A stretch of 64,000 nucleotides of DNA from Megalobrama amblycephala (lineage: Eukaryota; Chordata; Actinopteri; Cypriniformes; Xenocyprididae), in assembly GCF_018812025.1 (NCBI RefSeq), contig NC_063049.1, positions 18,157,758 through 18,221,757 on the forward strand, in the 5' to 3' direction. The notes under the pieces are model-generated. The model was not told the origin of the DNA. It worked only from the letters and a program-made list of their open reading frames with translations, and searched no databases. Made by a program: the position numbers and the translations under genes. Positions 24,835 through 42,800 of the stretch are shown here, piece after piece; position 1 is the first letter of the stretch; the number at the start of each line of letters is the position of its first letter.

Positions 24835-26632
24835 AGGGATAGTTCACCTAAAAATGAAAATTATCCCATGATTTACTCACCCTCAAGCCATCCTAGGTAT
24901 ATGACTATCTTCTTTCAGATGAACAGAATCGGAGTTATATTAAAATATATCCTGGCTCTTCCAAGCTTTATAATGGTAGTGAATGGCGCTCACGATTTTG
25001 AAGCCCAAAAAAATGCATCCATCCATTATAAAAGATATCCATTTGGCTCCAGGGGGTTAATAAAGTTGTGGGTTTTTATAAGAAAAATATCCATATTTAA
25101 AACGTAACAAACTATAATAACTAGCTTCCGGCAAACAGCCATATGCATCGATTTGCAGCAGAAGAGTGACCTCTGACCCGACGCATGAAGCAATGACGAA
25201 CGCGGAGGTGCTGAGGATAGAGCAAAACAAAACACCGGTCATGAATTAGAAGTCTAAAACGAGAATTTTTAAAGAAAAATGTTTTTATATAAGAGAAGAG
25301 TAGCTTAAAGGTGCCCTAGATTATGTTTTTACAAGATGTAATATAAATCTAAGGTGTCCCCTGAATGTGTCTGTGAAGTTTCAGCTCAAAATACCCCATA
25401 GATTTTTTTTTATTAATTTTTTTAACTGCCTATTTTGGGGCATCATTATAAACGCGCTGATTTATGCTGTGGCCCCTTTAAATCCCATGCTCTCCGCCCA
25501 CAGAGCTCACGCTTGCCTTAAACAGTGCCTTAACAAAGTTTACACAGCTAATATAACCCTCAAAATGGATCTTTACAAAGTGTTCGTCATGCATGCGGCA
25601 TGCATGCGTCGGATTATGTGAGTATTGTATACTGTTACATTGTTTACATTGATTCTGAATGAGTTTGAGGCTATGCTGCGTGGCTAAGCTAACATTACAG
25701 ACTGTTGGAGAGATTTATAAAAAATGAAGTTGTGTTTATGAATTATACAGACTGCAAGTGTTTAAAAATGAAAATAGCGACGGCTCTTGTCTCCGTGAAT
25801 ACAGTAAGAAACGATGGTAACTTTAACCACATTTAACAGTATATTAGCAACATGCTAACGAAACATTTAGAAAGACAATTTACAAATATCACTAAAAATA
25901 TCTTGATATCATGGATCATGTCAGTTATTGTTGCTCCATCTGCCATTTTTCGCTATTGTCCTTGCTTGCTTACCTAGTTTGTTGATTCAGCTATGCACAT
26001 CCAGACGTTCTGCCCTTGTCTAATGCCTTTCATAATGATAATGTTGGGAACGTGGGCTGGCATATGCAAATATTGGGGGCGTACACCCCGACTGTTATGT
26101 AACAGTCGGTGTTATGTTGAGATTCGCCTGTTTTCCGGAGGTCTTTTAAACAAATGAGATTTATATAAGAAGGAGGAAACAATGGAGTTTGAGACTCACT
26201 GTATGTCATTTCCATGTACTGAACTCTTGTTATTTAACTATGCCAAGATAAATTAAATTTTTCATTCGAGGGCACCTTTAAGTTTGTTGCCCAGCCCTAT
26301 TAGTTTAAACGGCGAGAGGTATCCAAGCTTATGCTTCTCCTACATCCTGCGTCATACATTGCGTCAGGGATTACTCTTGTGCCACAAGAAAAAACACCAC
26401 TTGTCTTTAGAGGGACTTTATTAACCCCCTGGAGCCGTATGGATTTCTTTTATAATGGATGGATGCACTTTTTTGGGCTTCAAAATCGTGAGCGCCATTC
26501 ACTACCATTAAAAAGCTTGGAAGAGCCAGGATATTTTTTAATATAACTCAGATTATGTTCGTCTAAAAAATGATCGACATATAGACCTAGGATGGCTTGA
26601 GGGTGATTTTCATTTTTGGGTGAACTATCTCT
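24835..26632. mobile_element. AGGGATAGTTCACC foldback element hosting a second element
   Basis: TTAA precedes AGGGATAGTTCACC and follows GAACTATCTCT. Shared words GGTATATGACTATCTTCTTT and CCAAGCTTTATAATGG mark the same family as 47375 and 52268. It is split by the AGGTGCC element at 25309-26277. Confidence 0.85.
25309..26277. mobile_element. AGGTGCC TTAA element, copy 2 (inverted)
   Basis: TTAA lies on both sides of AGGTGCCC and GGGCACCT; 969 bp, opposite orientation to copy 1. Inserted inside 24835-26632. Confidence 0.88.
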
Positions 26633-26974
26633 TTAATTTACTTACTTTACTTCACACATTACACTTACAAAATCACAAACATTTATTTGAGCTGTTTGTA
26701 TTCTCAATGTGATACACTGATTAACAAAGTGTGTACTGGCATCCCAATAATTCACTAAACATTTCAGGTCTCAGGTTTACTGATTTGAAATGTACTGTCC
26801 TTCAATCTATGTCTGTGTCAATATGATGACGCTGCAGAGAAAAATGACAGAAATTAAATACAACAGGAGGAGGCGTTCAGATATGGAGAAAAGAATTAAA
26901 ATGAGAAAATTTCAACGAGAGAAATCCTGAGAAATAGTTTTGCAGTATTGTAATATTGATAGAATCTGAAAATT

Positions 26975-27055
26975 GCTCAAGCAGGATTTGAACTCATATA
27001 AGCATTTAAGCGCCATGTGTCGGAGCACGTGCACCATCCACCAGACCACATCTCT
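26975..27055 (-). repeat. tRNA-derived-looking sequence
   Basis: On the minus strand TGGTCTGGTGGATGG resembles an A box and GAGTTCAAATCC a B box, about 45 nt apart. A cloverleaf does not close convincingly, so this is more likely a SINE head or tRNA relic than a tRNA gene. Confidence 0.3.
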
Positions 27056-29261
27056 GTCTAAACTTAAAAAAGGTGAGGGGCCTAGAGAAATATACAGTCA
27101 GGAGGCCCAGACTCCCTAGCCACCGTCCCAGATAGGCTACATCTAGCACTAACGGTTTCCGTCCAGGCCTGGGCCGTGGATGGACGGAGACAGACACAAA
27201 CAGATAGACAGGGAGAGAGAGACTACTGTGGGATAGATGAGAGTAGGATGCTATCCCTCCCTTCATCCATGTCAGCCTGCTGCTACTGAAGCGTATAGTG
27301 TGTGCACTTGCGCACACTTTCCGCTAGCTTGTCCCCAGATCCAAGCAGGCACCCTCTAATTAGGGCTGCGGGCAGGCCTGCAGTCTTTGAAGCTTGCAGC
27401 AGCACCGCAGCAGCTCGCCACAGCCGGGGTGACAGCGGCATCCCACAGAAGATCACGAGACAAACCCATACAACATGGACACGCAGGATCTGTTCTGTCT
27501 TTTCCTCACCGTTCCCCCCTTGCGTTATTGCGCAATGCTCTCCCTTCTGTCCTTCACTTTTCTGTCCTCTTGTTTTGTTCTTCTCCCTCACTTACCGCTT
27601 TCATTTTGTTCCTGGTATTGTAGCACCACCTTTCAGAACAAAGCAAGGGATGCGTCTCGCATATTTTCAATAGATTTCATGAAGATCAGTCCAACCTGAT
27701 CACTTTAAAGCACAGAAGCACAGCTAGTATGAGCACATTTAAACCAACATGACAGCTTCTGTCATAATATCAAACTTAATATCTCACTCACTGAGACTCA
27801 TTTGTACTTTTGCCTTTTTCCTCGGTCTTGCCTCTCAGCAAAAATTGAGGCCTAAAATCCAGGGTTTTTTGCTTGTGGGCTCTATGTCAATACTGGGCAC
27901 TGAATGTTGATGTTTACCTTCATTTTAGCTGTTTAATCATATTGTCACAGCCTATTTAAAGGAAACAGGCTGTTAGCCAGTACACAGCTGGCAAGGGCAG
28001 CAGCGGTATAGTAAAATATAAATATAATAAGAACGTTTTTGAGCTGGTGAATCCATTCTGAGCAGTGAAACATCACCACAGTGACCACAGCTGTGGCATG
28101 CGTGCAGGAAAAAAGCAGTCCAGGCCTCTGAAGCCTGAGAGAAGAACCCAGTAGGACCAATAAACAGGCAGAAATGTGCAGCATGTGCCCTACTTCATTT
28201 TAAACGTTGCCATTAGCATGGATCCCTCCACAGCTATCACTTACGCAAACAGAATTGGACATCATCATTATCATGATTGTCATCTTTATTGTGATCAGTA
28301 TCCCCATGAATCACAAACTTTTTTTTGAGTTCTTTTAGGATAGGCCACAATCAGAACGACATCTTTACCTGAACTCTGGTGTATGGCCGAGCAATACGTT
28401 TGATTTAGACTTCAAAACGTGCTGCGTCAGTTATATAACAACAATTCTTTAATAAGATAGCTTCGATAGAGGTTGTTCTAGAAACGGAAACACTGAAACC
28501 CACCTTTCATCTCATCATCTTACAATATATTTAGCCGAGAGTAAAGGTCACCACAGACATGGAGGTGAATGAGGTTTAAGCTCAACCATAGAAAAAAAAA
28601 AAAGCGGTTTCAGGTCGGTTATGAAGGTAAAGAGAAACATAGAGGGGGGAGGTCCCACAGGCTGCTATTGATGCATTGAGTTATTCAGGGCTCTTGACTT
28701 TAGGCCTCAATTACAGCCATTTGGCAGGAGCACTAACGTGTGGAGACGCGGCTGTGGCGAGTCCGGTCCACACTGCCCGACCCTGTGCTTGTCCCCTGGG
28801 CAGTGCTTTGTTTTTTTAGCAGGCGGCTAGCTCAGTCTGCTTTTAGCCTCTGCTTTTATACATCTCTGGTATTATTTTTTCCCTGCTTGCTCCAGCTGTG
28901 ACTGCCCCAACCACTCCTCGTGCTTCACTGCATGTGGAGGAATGGAGTAATCGGACATTGACGCTGCACAGCTCCTTGCATGCATGAATGAATTCTGTGA
29001 CATCTCCTGTCTCTGGTCCAATCAAAATAGAGGCCTCCAAAGACTTGGGCCCAGTCGTCATGAGTGCTCAGTGAAGTAGGGATTCAGGTGCCCTTAACTG
29101 AAGTTGTGTCCCAAATGATGTACTATATACACTGTGCACATAAACTACACTAATTTTTAGAAGGGTAGCTTTGTCTCAGTTTTAGCATTTATTAGTGTGA
29201 ACACACAATCAGCACTACTTATGCTACAATGAAGAAGTCTGCAAAATGGAGCACCCCTTTA
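27056..29261. other. Intergenic, no gene seen
   Basis: Mostly unique sequence. Open frames at about 27300-27700 lack splice-coherent similarity to known proteins. The stretch at 28640-29060 is comparatively GC-rich and repeat-free, a weak hint of regulatory DNA. Confidence 0.55.
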
Positions 29262-29702
29262 ACTCTCAGGGGGGAAAAAAGTGCAAAAAATGTACCTTTA
29301 GGGGTACAACAGCTTGTCACTGGGGCAGTACCTTCAAATGGACTTATTTGTGCCTTATTTAACCCTAAAAGGTTAGTATGTTAAGGGTACATATTACCAC
29401 TTTAAGGTACTAATATGCACCTGGGCAGGGGTGCCCAGTCCTGTTCCTGCAGAGTTTAGCTCCAAACTGCCCTGACACAAATGACTGCATTCCTGAAGAC
29501 CTTCATTAGTTGGTTCAGGACAGGTATGTTTAATTGGGACTGGACCTAAACTCTGCAGGATAGTGGCCTTCCAGGAGCAGGATTGGACACCCCTGTTTTA
29601 GGGATAGATAAGGCACAAAGTTATCCTTTTAAGGGTAATGTCCAAGTGACAAGCTGTTTTACCCCTAAAGGTACAATTTTTGTAAATTGTTTCTCAGAGT
29701 GA
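29262..29702. mobile_element. Foldback element around ACCTTTAGGGGTACAA
   Basis: AAAATGTACCTTTAGGGGTA with CAGCTTGTCACTGG is mirrored by GACAAGCTG and ACCCCTAAAGGTACAAT. Outer ends are AACTCTCAG and CTCAGAGTG. It is interrupted centrally by 29426-29595. Confidence 0.7.
29426..29595. mobile_element. hAT-type MITE (CAGGGGTGCCCA)
   Basis: CAGGGGTGCCCA and TGGACACCCCTG are inverted ends of a 170-bp element whose interior (CCTGCAGAGTTTAGCTCC) matches a MITE pattern widespread in fishes. No clear 8-bp duplication was found. Confidence 0.75.
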
Positions 29703-30756
29703 TAGGAAGTAACCGAAGGAAGAATGACTGGAGTATGGAGGCTTTTAAAAACCTACGAGGTTCATCATGCAGTTTGAGGGCACTTCCTCTCTTTCCCCTG
29801 AGGTTGTTAGAGACAGCAGGAAGCGGTGAGGGAAAAAAGCTGCTATTACCTTGAGGGGAGTGAAAGAGTGGCTCACAGAACACCGAATCCCACCACAATC
29901 CACAAGAACGCCATTCCGAAGGACGAAAACAACTAAAAACAGAGTTGTTTACCAGTTAATAGTGGATAAACACCAAGTTGCCCATGTTCTTTCTCTCTCT
30001 CTCTCTTTCTCCTCCTCCCCCTCAGCACTCGCTCTCCCTGTCCCTCCTGCACACCCTTTGTTGGTTAGTTCCGTGGGTAGCCCTGGTGCCCATGTGAGAA
30101 CCCAGCAGACCCAGTTCACTCACCCCACTGACAGTAGATGAAAGGCTCCCTGGCTGGCATTATTTGAAAGGCACCCATCTCCCTCTGTTTTGGCCTGGGT
30201 GTCCTCTTATTTCACAGGGCAAATTAATAACTCTGCTACATCAATGGACTCTCGCTAAAAGAATCTTGGGCTGGCGTCTGAACCACTGCCATTGCCCGGT
30301 TGACGGGGAACAGCCGCTGATGTGCTGCCTTTAAGGACGTGGGCTCTTTTCTTGAGGGAAGAAGAGATTTCTGACTGGATCTGACCACTTCTGAGGCATT
30401 GTCAACAGCCAAGTTCAATAAGCAGGCCTGCAAGGAGCCATGTCTTTATTTACGTCCATCAAAGGGAAGAGGACACGCTCCGAGGGATCCACACACTCTG
30501 TAATTGTGTCTCTGTGATCTCCAGAGTCAAGATGCAAAAATCTGAAAACAAGTTCATCCATTGCATTCCATTCATGCATGCTGGTACTGCTTAAGCGTAC
30601 CTGGATCTCATGAGGACTTGTGTAGCTGTAGATAACACCATCTATCTGTGAAAGGTGTCACCAAATTTAGGGAAGAGTTTGGCAAAAGTTCTTCAAGACT
30701 CCAGTGACTGTAACTAAAGTGATTATTTCATATTAAGAATATGATCCAGTTACAGG

Positions 30757-30975
30757 GCGGCCAGGTGGCTCAGTGGGTAACACTGTCTTACACAGCCTGG
30801 GACTCATGGCCAGGTCAGGAGACTTTTTCTGTGTTGAGTTTGCATGTTATCCCCATTTTGGCATCGGTTTCCTCCTGATGCTCCTGTTTCCCCCACAATC
30901 CAAAGAGATGTGTGTGTGTGTGTGAATGTATGTCTATGTGTGTTAGCCCTGTGATAGATTGATCATCCATCCAGC
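30757..30975 (+). repeat. tRNA-derived SINE, DANA/HE1-like, truncated
   Basis: GGCGGCCAGGTGGCTCAGTG supplies an A-box-like head. It is followed by TCTGTGTTGAGTTTGCATGT, CGGTTTCCTCCTGATGCTCC and a (GT)n run, the order of the zebrafish DANA/HE1 SINE body. The 3' tail is missing. Confidence 0.75.
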
Positions 30976-30999
30976 ATGTTGATTGGTCCAGTTAAGGAA

Positions 31000-32560
31000 G
31001 GAAGCAGGTAGAGTTCGACATAACCATGAAAGGTTTTTTAAACAACTGGCACTAAAGAAATAGAGGAGAGAGAGATTGAAGGAAGAAGGGAAGGAACAAA
31101 CTATTGAATGAATGGTTAGAGAAACACATACCATGGCGAGAACGAAGGATGGGTAAGATGGCCACACGGTTTCAGACTGACCTGTACCAAGTGGTCAAGT
31201 TGACAGTGAGTTTGATTGAAAGAGTGACAGTAGTGTTTTCAATTACTCTCTTTAACTCCCTGTTCCAAATGAGGACACACCAAACCCCAATCCGAAAATA
31301 CTTTGATATTTACAGACATAAATAATTAAAAAATAAATCAACACCAAACACCACGTCTGTTAAATTTGCTTTTGAAATGGGCACAAAACCACTAGCCCCT
31401 TTCCGGCAAATATTTGCAGAGCTAATTTGGAAGACTTGGGTCTGTTTCCTTTGCCTCATTTAAAGAGAAATTGAACAGAGTTTGAGTGTCGTGGATATAT
31501 CTGTTCTTAAGGGGCTGACCGCTGGCTACATCCACACAGTCATCACTTGTGTAAGTGGAGCTTCTTCTCTCAGTGCTGTAGAATAGAGCTGCTCCTGTGT
31601 TACCGTCTTCTAAGCTATATGCTACCGACTTTACCAGCTTCATCTTCAATTCGAACAGTGAACCCCTCATGCAGGTCCCACCACTACCCATTACCTCAGC
31701 ACAGGCCAGCACACACTGGAGCTCTGTATCATAATATCCGATACAAATGAGAACCAGTGAGCAACTGATGTGTGTGGAACCTGGAGACTGTAATATTCAA
31801 ACAAAAAAAACATGCATTGCTTTTTTTTTGTCTATGCATTGTCTTGTCTATAAGGTATTATTTATTCACATGGATGCTCAAGATGAAACAAATGAGCAAT
31901 CTTTTTTAAATCCCAGTTTAAAACATGTTCTTTGCCTAGGTCAGGCTCATACATATTTTTTAAAGTATAATATATATACAGAAATTAATTTAATGATGGT
32001 TATACCCTTTTAGAGTTCAATAAAAGTTATGAAAATACCCTTCACAGTTTTTTTTTTTTTTTTTTAATTATTGTTGTCCTAAATATACATGTATACACAC
32101 ATATATAAATATCGTGAATATGGAAAATAATTACATTTAATAAGTAAAAAAAGTGATGTTTTTAAATGACAAGACACAGTCTTGAGGGGCTAAAGGGGTC
32201 ACATGATAACAAAATGACTTCCATCATGTTTGTTCCACCACATTGCCTTTGATCTGGTTGTACAAAGTAGCGTTTTAAAATATTAATAATAATTTTAAAA
32301 CAACTTATTTTTAAGATAACGTCTTTACCAAACTATTTATGCAAACGTTTTTCTTTTATTAAGAAGTTCAGCCTTTTCTCTTATTTACAGTCTATTACTT
32401 TAAGCACCACTTTGACTTTTAATGGATCTATGTAATTTAGAATAACTTAATAGATCAGAAAAGTCACTTTGACTCAAGCAACGTCGTTACACCTGTCACC
32501 AAAACTGAACTGTTTGAACAAACGGATCTGTTCTGATCAATAAATGATCAATCATTCAAA
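31000..32560. other. Intergenic upstream of ihh, no gene seen
   Basis: AT-rich unique DNA with homopolymer runs near 32049 and a short TATATA stretch. No coding or RNA gene could be supported. Confidence 0.55.
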
Positions 32561-33318
32561 CGAATGCGCCAGGTTAGTCTATGCGTGTTTCCTTAAGCGT
32601 ATCAGTATTATAAACAGGTAGGGGAGGGCAACAGTTGCTCACGTTTGTTTGAGGAGCAGCCAGGCTCGTTCTCTATTTGTGGATCTATGAATGGGAGAGT
32701 CTGAGTCCACAGTTCTTCCCCGAGACTTGTGTTTGCCCAGCCAGGCGCTGTGAAGCGTTAAAGGGAGCCGGTGGGTATACGACGCACCCAATGTGACCCA
32801 TGGGGAGGAGTGGCAGCTAGGCAGGGATAGAGAGGGGCAAAAAACTGGCAGGGTGCGGTCTCAGTGCGCCGGGCAACTCAGATCACTTGACGTGCGCCAA
32901 AGGACGTGCTCATTCAAAGACAGCAGCCGCAGCAGTCTCTCTGACAGCTCTCCCAGTGTGCGACGGAGTCACCTTGTATCTCTCTCCTAGAATCTGTTAG
33001 ATAAATAAATGGACTTGCCTGCTCACTCTCATTTCGGTGATTTTCTCGAGAGACCAACGTTTCGCATTCTATGGGCACTAAACATTTGGTATCACTGGAT
33101 CTTTTCTCCGGCGTCTCTCCATGACAGCCTCTGCGTAAAGCGACTTTTACGCACGGACGATGGCGAGGATAAGGGTGATAAAGAAGTAGAGGTTTTGTCC
33201 TCCCCATATTTTACCCCGTGGGGGGGAATAAGGATCTCGCGGGGGGTAGTTTCTCATTGAACGGCGAGCTGTGCCACCGTACCACTCCGTGTCGGAGTGT
33301 CCGGCGGGTTGGGGTGGA
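32560..33318 (+). promoter_or_regulatory. Putative ihh promoter-proximal region and 5' UTR
   Basis: This repeat-free, comparatively GC-rich stretch sits directly upstream of the ihh start codon, in contrast to the AT-rich DNA before it. The start context is GGTGGAATGC, with a purine at -3. I saw no convincing TATA box at a fixed spacing, so the start site is undefined. The assignment rests on position and composition only. Confidence 0.4.
33009..33260 (+). other. Upstream ORF in putative ihh 5' leader
   Basis: An 83-codon ORF starts at 33009 and stops 58 nt before the ihh start codon, in another reading frame. The flanking sequence (about 32.6-33.3 kb) is free of recognised repeats and resembles a 5' UTR or promoter-proximal region. 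If the transcript starts upstream of 33009, scanning ribosomes would meet this ORF first and it could lower ihh translation. The transcription start is not visible, and the ORF product has no recognisable similarity. Confidence 0.3.
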
Positions 33319-38558
<5,240 letters not shown>

Positions 38559-39515
38559 AAACAAGCAGAAGGAATGAGAATGTCACTAGATGAAGTTTTG
38601 GAAGGACCTTAAAAAGTGAATGAAGTGAAGAAAGTTGAAAATCATTTATGACCCTGAATAGACTCCGAAGGATGCAGCTATTCTGTGGGTTGACCCTCAA
38701 TTGAGGAAGCGGTCACTGACGTGACAAAATTGATCTTAAAAACCCATATTTAACACTTTTCAATGGGTTTTCTATACTGCCTACACTGGAACATTATCAC
38801 GAATATACCAAGACGCACACATCTACTCAGAATCTCCTATTCAGTCTTTTTTTCTGTCTTTTACACACATACACATTCACTAAACATATCGTTATGGCCG
38901 TTGAAGGGAGGAAACTGGATGAATTTGCTTAACTCAGGTATGCAGTGACTCAACCACAGGCGATCAGACCGACGTGGCCTGATAAGGTTTGAGACGGAGG
39001 AGGAAGTTGTGTTAGAAAAGGAATGAGATTGGAAGGTATACACACAAACACACCCACTTTACAACTAGGCCTTTAAAACATAAGGAAAATACTTTCAGGT
39101 CCAGAGCAGTTCATAATAACTGTTTTGCATTCATTCATATGGTCAGTTACATGTTTCTCACTGTAAAGGTAGAGGTTTCTTTCCCAACTTAATCAAGTAT
39201 TTAATGGTCATATTGTACACTGTATTTCTCCATCTAGCATACATAAGGGTTTTGAGTACTTTTATGAAGGCTTCATTCAAAGAAATTAAGAGTTTACTCT
39301 GTGCAATGTGTAGCAATGTTCTAAGAGTTTATGCCAGTTTATGTAGTCCTTATGTGTGCTTTATGCAGTAATACTCAATTTCCCATACAACTTACTGTAT
39401 TTATCTGTTTTGTGGCATTATTTACATTTTACTTAAAGATGTCAGAAATTATATAATATTTGTAAAACTATTTAAAGATCTATTTTTCAGAATTAAAGAT
39501 TACAGAAATATCTGC
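38559..39515 (+). other. Putative ihh 3' UTR with poly(A) signal
   Basis: Non-repetitive sequence follows the ihh stop codon. An ATTAAA hexamer at 39492-39497 is followed within about 30 nt by a GT/T-rich stretch, which fits a cleavage and polyadenylation site. It ends about 300 bp before the stop codon of the convergent transporter gene, so the two 3' UTRs may lie very close together or overlap. Confidence 0.45.
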
Positions 39516-39815
39516 CTTTGTCTTTTTTTTAGTCTCTTGACAAAATGTTTCTGCTCACAGAAGTTCATGCTAAAATGAATATAGGGTGTAATAATACAGT
39601 GGTTCTCAACCAGGGGGGCTCAAATTAATATCTGTCTAACTTAATTAAAATGACGTAATAAATAACTTTGTGCTGCAATGGGGAACTTTGAGTCAAAAAA
39701 CACTGTGTTCATAGAAGACACTAAACATAATACAATTTATAAAAAGCAAACCAATAAAAGACAAGTTAAATACAATTTGAAAATTAAAATAAAAGATGGT
39801 CTGAGCTGCAAAAAT

Positions 39816-42800
39816 TCAGCCACTGCCAACACCAGCATCCTTGTCAGGTAATAAGCTAGACATCTCTGGTACTGTCACTAGCACGTCTTCCACCGCTGGG
39901 CTTCTGCAGGCACAGAAGGGGACGGTTCTGAAGCCGGTCAGCTCCAGCACTTTCCTCACAGGTGGAGGCGGGTCATACACTGCGTCTGGACTTAGGCTGT
40001 ATCCCTGCTGCTGATCAGCGAGAGACAGAATCTTCTTTGTGTCTTCGTGTCGCATCAATCCCCTCTCAGACAAAGTCCCTGAATGCCAGAAATCATATAC
40101 ATTAAATCAAGAGGTTTATTATTATTATTATGTACACTACCGTTTGAAAGAAATGCATACTTTTATTAAGCAAAGACGCATTAAATTGATCAGAAGTCAC
40201 AGTAAAGATATTTATGATGTTGGAAAAGATTTCTATTTCAAATAAGAATTTTTTAAAAATGTAATAAAAAGGTATCAAAGTTTCTTTTTTCAACATTGAT
40301 AATAATAATAAATATATCTTGAGCACCAAATCAATGTATTTCTGATGGATCATGTGACACTGAAGACTGAAAATTCAGCTTTGCCATCACAGGAATAAAT
40401 CGAATTTTAAAGGTGCCCTAGAATCAAAAATTGAATTTACCTCGGCATAGTTAAATAACAAGAGTTCAGTACATGGAAATGACATACAGTGAGTCTCAAA
40501 CTCCATTGTTTCCTCCTTCTTATATAAATCTCATTTGTTTAAAAGACCTCTGAAGAACAGGCGAATCTCAACATAATTAATGTTAATATGTACATTAATA
40601 TGTACGCCCCCAATATTTGCATATGCCAGCTCATGTTCCCAACATTATGAAAGGCAATAGACAAGGGCAGAACGTCTGGATGTGCACAGCTGAATCATCA
40701 GACTAGGTAAGCAAGCAAGGACAATAGCAAAAAAATGGCAGATGGAGCAATAATAACTGACATGATCCATGATAACATGATATTTTTAGTGATATTTGTA
40801 AATTGTCTTTCTAAATGTTTCGTTAGCATGTTGCTAATGTACTGTTAAATGTGGTTAAAGTTACCATCGTTTATTACTGTATTCACGGAGACAAGAGCCG
40901 TCGCTATTTTCATTTTTAAACACTTGCAGTCTGTATAATTCATAAACACAACTTTATTCTTTATAAATCTCTCCAACAGTGTAGCATTAGCCGTTAGCCA
41001 CGGAGCATAGCCTCAAATTCATTCAGAATCAAATGTAAACATCAAAATAAACACTGTACTTATGAGATTAGACATGATGCATGACGAACACTTTGTAAAG
41101 ATCCATTTTGAGGGTTATATTAGCTGTTTGAACTTTTTTTATGTTGTTTAAAGCAAGCGCGAGCTCTTGGGGCGTGGAGCACGAGATTTAAAGGGCCACA
41201 CACCCTGAATCGGCTCATTTCTAATTATGCCCCAAAATAGGAAGTTAAAAAAATGAATAAAAAAAATATATGGGGTATTTTGAGCTGAAACTTCACAGAC
41301 ACATTCAGGGGACACCTTAGACTTATATTACATCTTTTTAAAAAAAAGTTCTAGGGCACCTTTAAATTTTATATCAAGAGAACATTTTAAATTGTAATAA
41401 TATTTGACAATATTACTTTTCTGACTAGGGGTGTAACGGTTCAAATTACTCACAGTTCGGCTTTTTATCACGGTTTTAGGGTCATGGTTTTGGTACGTGC
41501 TATGTTCAGGCGAAAAAGGACTACTGTCAAATAAAAATTAAGAAAATAAGAACAAAAATAATCAAACTACAAGCAACAGCACAAATAAACACAGATAAAA
41601 ATTAAAATAAACAGTGCTTTTCAGGTTATTCAGGTAAAGAAAGTGAATAATCAAATATAAAATAACATTGCATATAATCCTCACTGTCTAAATAAAATAA
41701 AGATGAATCATTATTAAAGTTACAAAAGCTATTCAGTCAAGAGCAGTGAGTGATTTCCTTGTCTTTTGTTTGATCAACACTAAAAACAGACAGCGGGAAT
41801 ATTAGGCTGCTGTCACTTTAAGACATAATGCACGGATCCAGTACACTGATACTGATACAAATTGTTGTCTTTCTCGACTGTATACGTTCACTTAAGACAT
41901 AACCTACTATGTTTGCTAGGATACTTGCCAAGACTTGCCATTTTTGTGTGAATTTGTCCGTTTAAGCGCAAGACTTGAAAGAGAACTCAGTATTCTTGCA
42001 CTGTCTAAGACTCGGGTTATGTCTAAGATGTTTAAATCAGCAAGCCTTAAATGAGTTTAGTTTAAACACAGATAGCAACGTGTGCTATTCAGGTCTCACC
42101 TGCATACGGAACTCCTATTGAACAAAGTTTACAGAGAGTGGCTGTTTTGTTCATGTTTTTGTGATCATCGTTGTTGTAATGTATTGGGAAGCCAGAATGT
42201 ATATCCATCAACAGATATACATTTGCCGAACTCTGTCTGTTTTATGCATTTGTTATTCTCAACAAACCATATTATAGATGCATTGTCAGATTTAAGATGA
42301 GCCATGGTGCAAGTGTGTGCCGAACCATGGGTCGAGAATGATTTTTTTACCTAGAACCATTACACCCCTAGTCTTTACTGTGTTTTTGATCAAATAAATG
42401 CAGCCTTGGTGAGCTTAAAAGACTTCCAAAAACATTACAAAATCTTACCAACCCCAAACTTTTGAATGGTATTGCATTTCTCTGTTGTTTTACCTGAAAC
42501 AGTGTGCTCTAGAAGAAAAGCCAAAACCCCCACAAAGAAAACCGGCAAGGTTAAAAGAGACTGAAGAAGAACGTCAACACTGGCTACACCTGAACACAAG
42601 AAGAAGAAAATTCTTACAATTAAATGCACTCATGTCCAAATCAACAAATTTAAATTTCTACACTACTACATTTCTAAAAATCTACACTCCTCACATTAAG
42701 AGAAAATACACTCTTGTAGTATTAGTACCTGTTTGTATAAAACTGTAGTGAAGTCTAAACCAGCGTGGCAGTGCCAATGACATGAACATTGTGAAGCCGA

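Larger units (their letters stand above)
40133..42474. mobile_element. TACACTACCG-ended repeat split by two insertions
   Basis: The left end TACACTACCGTTTGAAAG and right words ACCCCAAACTTTTGAATGG fit the family of 21825-22202. The pieces are separated by the AGGTGCC element (40411-41361) and a hAT-like element (41424-42372). It occupies the last intron of slc23a3. Confidence 0.8.

Noticed and set aside
26975..27055. Possible tRNA gene
   Set aside because: A- and B-box-like words exist but stems do not pair well; kept only as a low-confidence tRNA-derived repeat.
27006..27699. Overlapping ORFs of 74-126 codons near 27.3-27.7 kb
   Set aside because: No conserved motif, several frames open at once because of GC-rich composition, no splice-coherent continuation.
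1..33000. NHEJ1 or another IHH neighbour gene upstream
   Set aside because: I looked for conserved exons with splice sites on both strands and recognised none; small or divergent exons could still be missed.
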